From: Argopecten irradians
Lineage: Eukaryota; Mollusca; Bivalvia; Pectinida; Pectinidae
Length of the DNA stretch: 64,000 nt
Assembly: GCF_041381155.1 (NCBI RefSeq)
Contig: NC_091137.1
Coordinates: forward strand, 19,079,655-19,143,654
Direction: 5' to 3'
Shown here: positions 49,133 through 59,900 of the stretch, piece after piece
How positions within the stretch are numbered: position 1 is the first letter of the stretch
Layout of the letters: every line of letters starts with the position of its first letter
Position numbers and translations under genes: made by a program
The notes under the pieces: model-generated
Database searches by the model: none
What the model was told of the DNA's origin: nothing
Seen by the model: only the letters and a program-made list of their open reading frames with translations

Positions 49133-49262
49133 ACCCGGAAGTCGCGAATATTTCTACCAGTAAGCTTGAATTTCATCATGGCGGTGATTGCATCAAAATT
49201 AAAAGGTATAAAAACAAGAGGCTTCACTGAGAAGGTATTCATTTGGAATCACTACATTGACA
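49133..49262 (+). promoter_or_regulatory. G4 core promoter and 5'UTR exon
   Basis: 'acccggaagt' lies at 49133-49142 and 'tataaaaac' at 49207-49215. The first exon ends at 'gaca|gtaagtacc' (49262/49263), the same donor as in G2 and G3. The GGAAG box is about 65 nt from the TATA box rather than 12, so the spacing seen in G2 and G3 is not kept. Confidence 0.6.
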
Positions 49263-50197
49263 GTAAGTACCTATCTACGTATTCGCGTCTGGGTCCGTAC
49301 ATATCAAACCGGACACATGATCCTAATTTATTTGAATGTTAGACTCGACTTACTTCATAGAGGAATTTTAAAGTCTATTGCATAATGATTTGATTTTAAT
49401 TAAATTCATGAAATTTCAAATTTGATTTTTGCTGTTTTATGATAAGTCTATAGAAAAGTTTTCGTGTTCAAAAATGTGAATATTAAGTACCTCGTTGGAA
49501 TTAGGGTAATATATCATTCTGTAAAACCAAATACGTTGTAATTTCTATAAGAGTGACTTTACAGTATCAGTGATGGTGGTATTCGATCATAAGAAATAGT
49601 TATAAACAATAATGAATTAGTAGTAATAAACGTTTTTGATATCCATCTTGTGTTTTACACCGCTTGATGGATTTTCACGTAGATTATCAATATTTGACCT
49701 CTTTATTATGTATTAGTTATACCTCATAAACATTTCTTTGCTTTTATTTTTTTAGATGCCTAGTTTTACATAAAATTTCCCAATACTTTGATATAGGATA
49801 TCAACCTATAGAATTTTTTATCAAAAAGTCATAATTTACGAGACTCGGTATCTTTATTTACTATTAAGTATTATCACTCTTCTGAGATGGGCAATAATTT
49901 TCATAAGAAATAATGTATTTATCACGACAACATAATATATAAAAACGATGCTATTGTCCCGGTATAAAATTAGATTTATTTTTAACGTTTTTACATCGTT
50001 GCTATATCGGCTAGTTATAGATAACGACTATCATCAGGTGTTTTATCAATGTTCTCATTCTAATTTCATCAAGCTACCATTTATAATAACCTTCTACAAA
50101 TAATAACTATTATCAGGTGTTTTATCAATGTTCTCATAATAATTTCCCCAACCTACTATTTATAATAACCTTCTATTTCAAACATTTGTAGGACAAG

Positions 50198-51105
50198 ATG
50201 AAGAGCTTTTCCGCCACATTGATCGCCGCCATCTTCTGCCTCGGCCTCACCGCATGTTTGGCTGACGAATTCGATGACTTCAGTCATCAGTATCAGTCAA
50301 TGCATTATCCACAATACAGTTCCGGATATGTCTCCGGTGTATCATCTGGAATTGGCATGAGCCATGGATACCATGGATACGAAAAAGGCCATGGATACGG
50401 AAACGGATACGGAAAAGGCCATGGATACGGAAACGGATACGGAAAAGGATACGTCGAGGAGACCATTGTTCGTACCCCAGTGATGCCGATGCCAATGGGA
50501 CTCCCACCCACAGGTGTGGCACAAGCTGGAAGTGGTCTGTTTGACGGCGAAAATACACAGATTGGAATTCTCTGTAAGTAGCAAAATATTTTAATATATA
50601 ATTAATAGCATACTTTCATTAGATCCAGCAGTAAAAAAAACAGTTAATGAGTGTCTGAAATATATGTAAGGCCGTGATAATACTTATTGAACATTTCAAT
50701 GTAATATTTGCAAACTGTAATATTTAAGTAGTGTGTAACATCGACAAATATGGGAGAAAACATACATCTTACTTTCACAAAGTATATTGTAAGAACTGTA
50801 TGATTATAGACAATTTATTTTTACATGTACATCGTATATTATATGAACTGTACGATCATAGGAAAAATATATTTTTCTTGCAAATCGTATATTTTATGAA
50901 CTGTGCAATCATTGACAATGTATATGTATATGTTACTTTTACATCATACATCACTGTAACTGTAAGCTTATACAGTACATGTCCTATGGTATTATTTGAT
51001 GCCCCATGTCGTTCTAACATTTATATTGTAACATTATATTTTGCAGTATTCGTTGTCTTTATCCTCCCACTCCTCTTTAACGGAAGCAATGGTCTTCTGG
51101 GATAG
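50198..51105 (+). CDS. G4: secreted Gly-Tyr-His-repeat protein with hydrophobic C-terminal tail
   Basis: Coding exons are 50198-50573 and 51047-51105, joined in phase 1 (T|TA, Leu), giving 144 residues. Residues 1-22 are a signal peptide (LIAAIFCLGLTACLA), followed by an acidic 'DEFDDFSHQYQ', a Ser/Gly/Tyr region (SSGYVSGVSSGIG), and a repeat block with two copies of 'HGYGNGYGKG' (about residues 67-88). Then come 'VEETIVRTPVMPMPMG', which parallels 'VVETVVRAP' of G2, and 'GSGLFDGEN'. The tail exon gives 'LFVVFILPLLFNGSNGLLG'. The shared VETVVR-type segment, tail and exon phases show common origin with G2 and G3. Intron retention would end the frame after 'LCK', as in G1. Function is inferred only from composition. 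Confidence 0.85.
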
Positions 51106-51621
51106 ACAGTGACGTCAGCATCTTGTCTGTCAATGCAGCAACAGTACTAAAGTATGTTTAATCTAATTTAATATTGTCAATATAGATATTCTTACGCTGA
51201 TTTACCCAGACTTTTGTGTAATGGTTTAAATCTAAATAAGGATAATCAACGTCAATGGACAATCTTGATTTAAATAAAAGGTTTTGTTACATACAGCTAT
51301 GTCGTAAATATCGTAAGACGCAAATCTAACGCCACAAGTAATAATGACGTCATAGAAAACATTGTTGTTATAGCAACGAAAAAGTTATTTCTATATTTCA
51401 ATTTATACCGGTTATGTGATAATAGAATCTTAACTCTGTGGCTTAGTATCTAGCTCTTTAAATACTACAATATACCACTCGCCTAAAGGCTCGCTGTATA
51501 TCAATCAATTGCACTTGTTCCATTTCATTTCATAGCATTTCTAACATCTCGAGTTGTTATTTAATTTTAAAAGAATAATTGTATGGAATTTCGTCTAATC
51601 ATTTCTTCTTTCATCTTTCAG

Positions 51622-51710
51622 ATATCGTGTAAAATCATCTATATGACAGGTCGTCTGTGGAAATCCATATTTATTGTTTTTGTTAATTGTTGATAAAATA
51701 TATTTATGAA
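51622..51710 (+). other. G4 conserved 3'UTR exon
   Basis: The donor 'taaa|gtatgt' (51151/51152) is 46 nt after the stop. The acceptor 'atctttcag' at 51621 opens an exon with 'atatcgtgtaaaatcat' and 'gtctgtggaaatcc', the latter shared with G2 and G3. The poly(A) site is probably just after 51695. Confidence 0.65.
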
Positions 51711-52718
51711 TTTGCTCATTACTGGTTTTCTGTTGATTGAGCCAATACGATTCGTATAAGAACATCGGAATATATGTGACGATTAACCAAAATGTAATTG
51801 AGTATTGCGAGTGTTTCCTTGTCCTAGTTATTTAAAAACGACGAAAACTTTCGATGCTTTTTAGATCTTTGCATATAAAAACGACCTACGATAGCGTAAT
51901 AATTTGTCTTCAAAATGCTAATAATGATTTATGACATTAGTTCAAAAGTCCGACAATATTTCATTGAAGATTTTTTTTTAGAAACAATAACCAAATACTA
52001 CAATTTTGCTTGGTATCAATGATAATAACCAAAATAGTCTTATTTGTACTTGCTTTAAAACGTATTCATAACTGGATTGATAAAGTTTCATCTTAATATC
52101 AATTTCTATAGGTAGATATAGGGAAATGACAAATGATCAATCAATCATGAAATTTTAGAGATTTTGATGAATCACGTTTGAATCGATTTCTATACTCTAC
52201 AAATTAATACATGTTTTATTTTTTTTCCAATATCAAAAATTAGCAATATTTTATACTCGTTAACACTTAATATTTACATTTCCGTTTTCACTTTCCTATA
52301 TAACCTTACTTACCGGGCAATCGTTTACACTTGCGTAAACGCAGAAGGGCTGCTGCACAAGAACACAAACCGAAACACTGACTTGTGTGAATGCGCATCC
52401 GGTTAGGCCAAAATATATGCCATGACAAAGGTTCGATATCAACATCAGTTTGAATGCAATGGAAACCATTGAGTTAATATTAAAAAATTAAAAAATTAAA
52501 ACATATGGAGTAATGGATTAAAAACGATAAAGTTATTTTGGAACTATATTTTATTTACTCCCGGAACTTGACATATTTTCCCGCCAAATTGGAGCCAGCT
52601 GTTTCGCGATTCCATCAATTACTCAGCTGTTCTATCAATTGTAGAGCGTTGAAAAAACGAAGGTTTATTTCACAGGAACACTAAATTTAAATGAAATGGT
52701 CGGTCGAAGTGTAAATAT
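51711..52718. other. Gene-free stretch between G4 and a palindrome
   Basis: AT-rich; no exon, RNA gene or repeat that can be supported. Confidence 0.4.
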
Positions 52719-52866
52719 AAGGAATGTTTTTAATTTTTTTGTTGTTTACTGGTGTGTAAACTGCATTTTTTGTACAGATATTTCAACATGACGTGTCATT
52801 TAAAATATCTGTACAAAAAATGCAGTTTACACACCAGTAAACAACAACAAATAAAAAGCATTCCTT
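52719..52866. repeat. Near-perfect 148-bp palindrome
   Basis: The arms pair from 'aaggaatg' / 'cattcctt' inward. The stretch 52741-52783 pairs almost without mismatch with 52803-52845, including 'gtttactggtgtgtaaactg'. The centre is 'atgacgtgtcat', so the loop is only about 2 nt with a few mismatches around it. No coding capacity. It could be a palindromic MITE or, if transcribed, a long hairpin RNA. Confidence 0.85.
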
Positions 52867-53901
52867 AAATAAATATCAAACATGTATTTAACTACCGAAG
52901 GTGTAAAATGCTTTAAATGGTTCAAATGAAGTAAAACGTATTTAAAAGAATATCCTGAAATAAAAAAAAAAAAATTTCTTCTTTTGATTGAGAATCCAAG
53001 GCTTATTTTCGAAACCGGCCTATTTTCATTTCCTCTTATTTTATTAGTATGTTCATATATAAATAAATTACAAATATGTCATGAGAGAAAACAAATTATA
53101 TTCTAATGTAATGACTTCACAAAGTAACAAACAACAACAAAAAGCAATATACATATACATTGTATCACAGAAAAATGTCCCGTACATGAATTTATGTCTC
53201 TTTTATAATTATGAGAATAACTTGTTTTAAATAAATATTGACAACAGTATTTTCTTTCATCTCACACGAGCCCTTTTTGTACTACAAAGATATATCAAGC
53301 AACAAAATTATAATAATGCTGTTAACTATTCTTCTAATACGTTAACATAAATAATAGTATTTGTTTTGATTTGAAAAAAACCTGATCAATGTCATGGATG
53401 TGGTGAAATGCACGGTTTTGAACGCCATATCGTATTTACAACATAACATCAATTTTGCAATCTGGGTCAAAATATGTTAAAATAACTTCAAATAGATGAT
53501 ATCGAAATAATTACCTTTGTCCGACGTTGCAGACATTAATTTGATGTGAACGATAAGAAACAAAGAGTTCACAGTAAATATAACTACTATTAGGCTTGTC
53601 TCAGAGACATAAAGAAAAAAGTGATGATTTGGAATACAGCTATTTAGTCCATGAAGAACTCGTCAGTGACCCAATATGCATAAAATGTCATTAATGATGA
53701 TCAAAAAGTGACAAAATATTTATAACAATTATTCGTCACGAATGCTAGTTACAAAAGTCTGTCAAGCTATGTCAGAAGATGCATTTTGTAGTCTTATATA
53801 TATAAATATATGCATTATCTAACCACTGATCTAGAGTGTATTTCATGCTTCTAAGTTTGTCGGTTGTCTAATCTGCTGAAATGATCCTCAAACAAATAAA
53901 A
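52867..53901 (-). other. Intergenic DNA and probable 3'UTR of the SLC44-type gene
   Basis: No coding exon is seen. The minus-strand transporter gene stops at 53902, so part of this stretch should be its 3'UTR, but no poly(A) site can be chosen with confidence. Confidence 0.35.
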
Positions 53902-56900
53902 TCAGAAGTTTTCGGTAGGTCCTGCTCCTTTTTTCTGTTTGTCTTGGATAATGACGTTTTTCACTCCGATAACACCCATCAACTCTTTGCTCATAAAGTA
54001 AGGTTTCTCCACAGAGCCGTCATTCATTTCAATATCCTCCACTAAAGAAAAATAAACGAAGTAGAATTATTCGCAAACAATCAATTTAGAATTAAATCTA
54101 CTTATCGATTCAACACATTGAAGCTGAGAAAAAAACATTATGTAATACTTTACTATATTCTTAGTTTCACCATGAAGCTTTGATTTATATCTTTTGAAAG
54201 GACATATAACCATGGCAATATGTAACCATGCTATTGTTACATGTAACCAAGGTAATATGTAACTATTGTATAATCACATATAAACCGGATGATATTTATG
54301 ATAATAAAAGTATAGTAATACGTACAGAAGCACATGAACAATGTTGACAAGGCCATGGAAAAGACATCAAAGAAAACCGTGGCGATAGTGTAGCCGCACA
54401 CTAGGATAATCTGTAAACAATGAACAGGTAAAATTGAACAATGATGATCTGTAAACATTGAACAGGTAACATTGAACAGTGATAATCAATAAACAATGAA
54501 CAGGTAACACAGAACAGTGATAATCAGTAAACAATGAACAGGTAACATTGAACAATGATAGTCTGTAAACAATGAACACGTAACATTGAAAAGTGATAAT
54601 CAGTAAACAATCAACAGGTAAGATTGAACGATGATGATTTGTACACAATAAACAGGTAACATTAAACAATGATGATCTGTAAACAATGAACAGGTAACAT
54701 TGAACAATGATAATCTGTAAACATTGAACAGGTAACATTGAACAGTAATAATCAATAAACAATGAACAGGTAACACAGAACAGTGATAATCAGTAAACAA
54801 TGAACAGGTAACATTGAATAGTGATAATCAGTAAAGAATGAACAGGTAACGTTGAACAATAATAATCTGTAAACATTGAACAAGTAACATTGAACAGTGA
54901 TGATCTCTAAATATTGAACATGTAACATTGAACAATGATGATCTGTACACAATGAACAGGTAACATTGAACAATGATGATCTGTAAACATTGAACAAGTA
55001 ACACTGAACAATGATAGTCTGTAAACAATGAACAGGTAACATTGAACAGTGATAATCAGTAAACAATCAACAGGTAGCATTGAACAGTGATGATCTATAA
55101 ACAATGAACAGTTAACATTGAACAGTGATAATCAGTTAACAATGAACAGGTAACATTGATCAGTGATGATCTGTAAATAATGAACAGGTAACATTGAACA
55201 GTGATTATCGGTAAATATTGAACAAGTAACATTAAACAATGATAGTCTGTAAACAATGAACAAGTAACATTGAAAAGTGATAATCAGTTAACAACAACAG
55301 GTAACATTGATCAGTGATGATCTGTAAACAATGGACAGTTAACATTGAACAGTGAGTATCTGTAAATATTGAACAGGTAACATTGAACAATGATTATCTG
55401 AAAACAATCAACAAGTAATTTTACCCACGTCATTTTGGGATCTCGAAACCCCCGTACTAACGCCACGTGATAACATACCAAATAGGTGGCGATGTAGGTA
55501 TTACTTGTGGACACGTATCCGGATAGTAAGTCGTCAGCCAGGTAGTTAAACGTGTAGAAGGCTAGTGCCTCTGAAACAGTCATTTCATTTCAAAATATTT
55601 CATTGTCATAACAAGACAATACATTAATGAAAACAAATGATGCACATTTACAAATTGGACAATATGCTGTGTCGGTACTTTTTCAAAACTCCAGATGACT
55701 CCAGATGACTCCAGATGTATTAGTTATACAGTGCCTGCTTTCCAGTTACATCGTTTAGATTTGTAGTGATGCATAAGGTAAAAGCAAAAGTCCAAAACAC
55801 AAGCAATTTGAAGACAAGAAGTTACATGCATTACAAAGGTTGATTTAATTCTATAATATCTTTGCTAATTAGACAAGAAATTAGACAAGAAATATTAAAG
55901 AGGAGGACAAGGTAAGGAAATCCATCGACTCAAAAACACATCTTTAAGTAGAATCAATGCGATGATATGGTATGCACAGCGTATTTCATGTTACTGTAGA
56001 TATTTATGTATGCGCTTATTCATAAGTACATAAACATTGCCATGTAGAAAAGTAACACATGATTTTTTTTAATTCCTTTTTATAACCTCAAAAAAGAAAT
56101 TGCTTGATGTCAAATTTTGATCATGAAAAGAAGAAAACAAATTTCAGTTTTTCTTCCACTACATATAATTCGTCAATTAAATTGTGTATTGAGCTATTAG
56201 ACAGTTTTAATTGTTAATCGAAACAGTATTTAATTATTTCATGTTAAAACACCATACAGGAAGATACCGCGTTTCATTTTCTGTGGTCTTCGCGAAAAAT
56301 TATTCTGATATCAATAGACCATTAATGAATACGCGTTATAATAAAACAACAAACAGAAAATAGAGTGAGCAAAATTTTGAATGTTCTGGGGCAAAAAGCG
56401 CCAAAATAGAAATATTTCTAAATTGAGAATGTTAAAGTCTCTTCATAAGATGTAGAATTATCAATACCATCATCTTCATGACATGATAAAAAGAGAAAAT
56501 TATTAGGAAAGGAATAAATACCAACCCGTTGCTCCAATGATGACAAGTTTACCGACAAAGAGTACGAAATCTGCTACTTTGTCAACGACAGCAACCCTGT
56601 GAACGGCAAACAGTAAATATCAATTGACTCCTCTATATAACAAAATTATGAAAGACAGACCATGCATTAAATCATATAAAATTATCTGAGATTAATCCTA
56701 TCACCAAGTAGAATTAATCGGTTATTAACGTATTTTAAAGCGTGTTATCACGGAACATGGTCTGGAGAAAAGTGTTTAATTACCATTGCACATTTTAAAA
56801 CAAATGTTTGTAAGACATATACAGCCAAGCCTGCCTATAACAACCATTCAAGAGACAAAGAAAAATACAATTACGCGTACTTTATAGACAGACCAAATTG

Positions 56901-59900
56901 TGCTGAAATTTCTCATTTATGAGCCTATAAGAAAGTGGTCTTATTAAAAACATGACAGGACTAACATGGTTAATATCATTTGATGTTGGGAAAATGTCAC
57001 AATCTTCTCCAATTTGATCCTTATTTACTCTTAACAATATTAAGATAAAGATGCGCAAATTACACAAGCTTTTGTGAAAGACTGGATGTAGGATAAACTT
57101 GGATAACGACGAAAAGAACTTGCATTCTTTTAGATGCATAAACATTAACATTTCTTACCTTAGGATATTTCGCATGATCATGAAGAACGCGTCTTTAGCA
57201 GAGAAGCAGAAATTCTTTCCATGAATAGACATCTGAAAAGAAATCACTTTAAATCAACCGCTCTATATTTGTAAACTCTAAAAGAACTTGCCGATAAACA
57301 GTTAAGTTGTGAGTTGAATCCATAATGAACACAAACTACGACCGCAAAATTTTAAACATTAATTATTCATTTAATAAGCAGAAATGGAAGATAAAAATGA
57401 GTGTTGACGTATAGAGTCGTCTTTCGACTTGAAGAAAGTAACTGCTAGTGTGTTTTCACAAATACATCATAATACTTAGTATTTGTGACGATTACCTTTA
57501 ATATTGGAAAACAGTTTATGCGTAACACGCCGAACAATTATGCATGTTAAAAACTTTCGCGTTAGATAAAAACATTATTATTTTTTTCAAATGGTTTGCA
57601 GATGCCCTCTTGTGGTATTTAGGAAGAAAATTTCCTTTGATACCACTGAAATGTCCCATCAACAATTCTTATAATCGAATGTTTCTTTATACATCTTCTT
57701 TAATGTTCTCAATTTCAATTACATGTTGTTTTTATTGTACTTTCAACTTACCTGTATATATGCATTCTTTGTTAAGAATTTCAAGCATTTCTCCAGACAC
57801 CAGAAACAGCATTTTAGACACCTGTTGAAAAACGATGTTATCTAAAAGTTGAATGTTCTGATGTTATAAGTGTAATTCCTAAATATTGAATTTTTATTTC
57901 GAATAATTACAGAATTAACGATAACAAACTTTCTCCTAGACGAATCTGCCGATTTTTTTCACTTACTTGACGACAAACTTGGCCACCATGTTTTCACTCT
58001 TGTTGAGTTTATGATCAAGGTATTCTAGCACGACCCGTATGATGGCTACTACGGCAAGGATGAAAGATCCGAAGGCCAGAGACCCAAGGTGGTATCTGTA
58101 ATCAGGACATAGGGAAACTTCTCATGTAATAAAGTAGAAATTTTACATTGTTATTTAATGTAGATCACAACTTTAGTTGTACTAGTTTCATTAAATATGA
58201 GAAAATCCATTAGATTTACATAGATTTCTTAGGGTTTTTGACTTTCTACAAACGTTCTTATACCTGAAATTAGAAAGTTTTCAAAATTACAACATTTAAT
58301 TTGAACTATTGGCAATGTTTATCAACGTTAAAATATCGCCAAACACAACAAGAAATTGTATCTGTCGGCATTGAATGTTTACAACGGAAAGAACCGAGTG
58401 CATCTTCGAGTTCGGAATCGAGGTCGCTGAAAATCTCATCCGGCTAATGGATATAGATGTAATAACACCACTAAGAGGCAACTTATATTTTATCGGTTAC
58501 ATTGGCCTGATTAAGCGTAATAGCCGATACATTTACAACGTATCTCAGTGGCGTAGAAAGAAACGTAATAGGGGGGGGGGGAGGGGGGGTGGTGGTGGCC
58601 AAATTGCCATGCTAGCGCCAAAGGTGCGATATTTTGGTGTTTGGGGGGGGGGGGGCGACAATCTCCTACGAGAAAAAAAAATATTACGATTTAGAATGGC
58701 TAAGATGAGTTTAACGATGCATTTTGATGAATTTGCGAGCGCCGAAGACGCGAGAATTTGGTGTTTGAGGGGTCCGGGGGTCTCCCCCGGGAAATACATT
58801 ACGATTTAGAATTTTACGACGCATTTTGATGAATGTGGGAGCGCTGGAAGGCGCGAAATTTGGGTGTTTGAGGAGGTCCGAGGGTCTCCCCCGGGTAAAA
58901 ATATTAGATTTAGAATGGCTGTGATGAGTTTTACGATATATTTTAATGATTTTAAAGCGTTCTTAACATAACACTTTTTTTTATTTAAAGTTACCTGCTT
59001 TAAGAATTGGTAATTGTGAATGCCGTCATATCTATGCAACTCGATCTGAACATACCGGCTTCACACCATCGGTACATTGTTGTTTAACACAAAATAATTA
59101 TGAATTAATTGTTTTGCTAAGTCATATAAACAGATGAATCTTTTAAGAGACATTTTTTAAAACAGTACGTAGAATCCCCTGATTGACATTTTAAGTCTAG
59201 TTCACGAAAATGTGCAGGAGGACCCTTTTTTCTATCAAATGTGCAATTTTAGAACATTTCAGTCGGCAAAAATGGAGGGGGGGGGCAACAAGAAATGTTT
59301 GCCCTCGTCCTGGGAAACGGGGAGGCAATTGCCCCCCCCCCTGACCCCCTAAAACCCCGACCCCCACCTCCCACACCCGCTTCCTACGCCCCTGTATCTA
59401 CATTGCCAAGTAAAACAGCATAGTTCTATGAAGCTTTAGAGTATTTGATGGAAATATGACAAGAAGTGAGAGGTATTTTCACCCGTTAATTATGTATATA
59501 TTATACATGAATACAGGTGTACATGTACATTATTAAGCAAACATATATATATACATAGGTCTACAATGTATATGTAAGGTATATTTTTGCTTTGAATACA
59601 TAAAAGTACACATAAAATTTAGATATATAGTTAGGCTGATTTTTTAAAGTAAATCAGATGTAAAAAAGTTATATAACTAGTGACATAAAGGGGAATGTCC
59701 ATTAGACGGATAGAGACTACAACTAGGTATATATAGGGAATGTCCATTAGACGGATAGACACTATAACTAAGGATATATAGGGAATTTCCATTAGACGGA
59801 TATATGTTATAGCTAGGGCTATATAAGGAAAGTCCATTAGACGGACAAAGACTACATTCGACGGATAGACATTATAACTAAGGATATACAATGTATACGG

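Noticed and set aside
50280-50584. Minus-strand frames over G4
   Set aside because: Shadows of the GYGNGYGKG repeats of G4.
54367-55104. Several minus-strand frames of the [16 protein letters not shown] type
   Set aside because: They are phases of the 38-bp minisatellite within the SLC44 intron.
58375-58809. 144-codon plus-strand frame with a glycine-rich part
   Set aside because: It runs across the border of a TIR element and through G runs inside an intron; no gene context.
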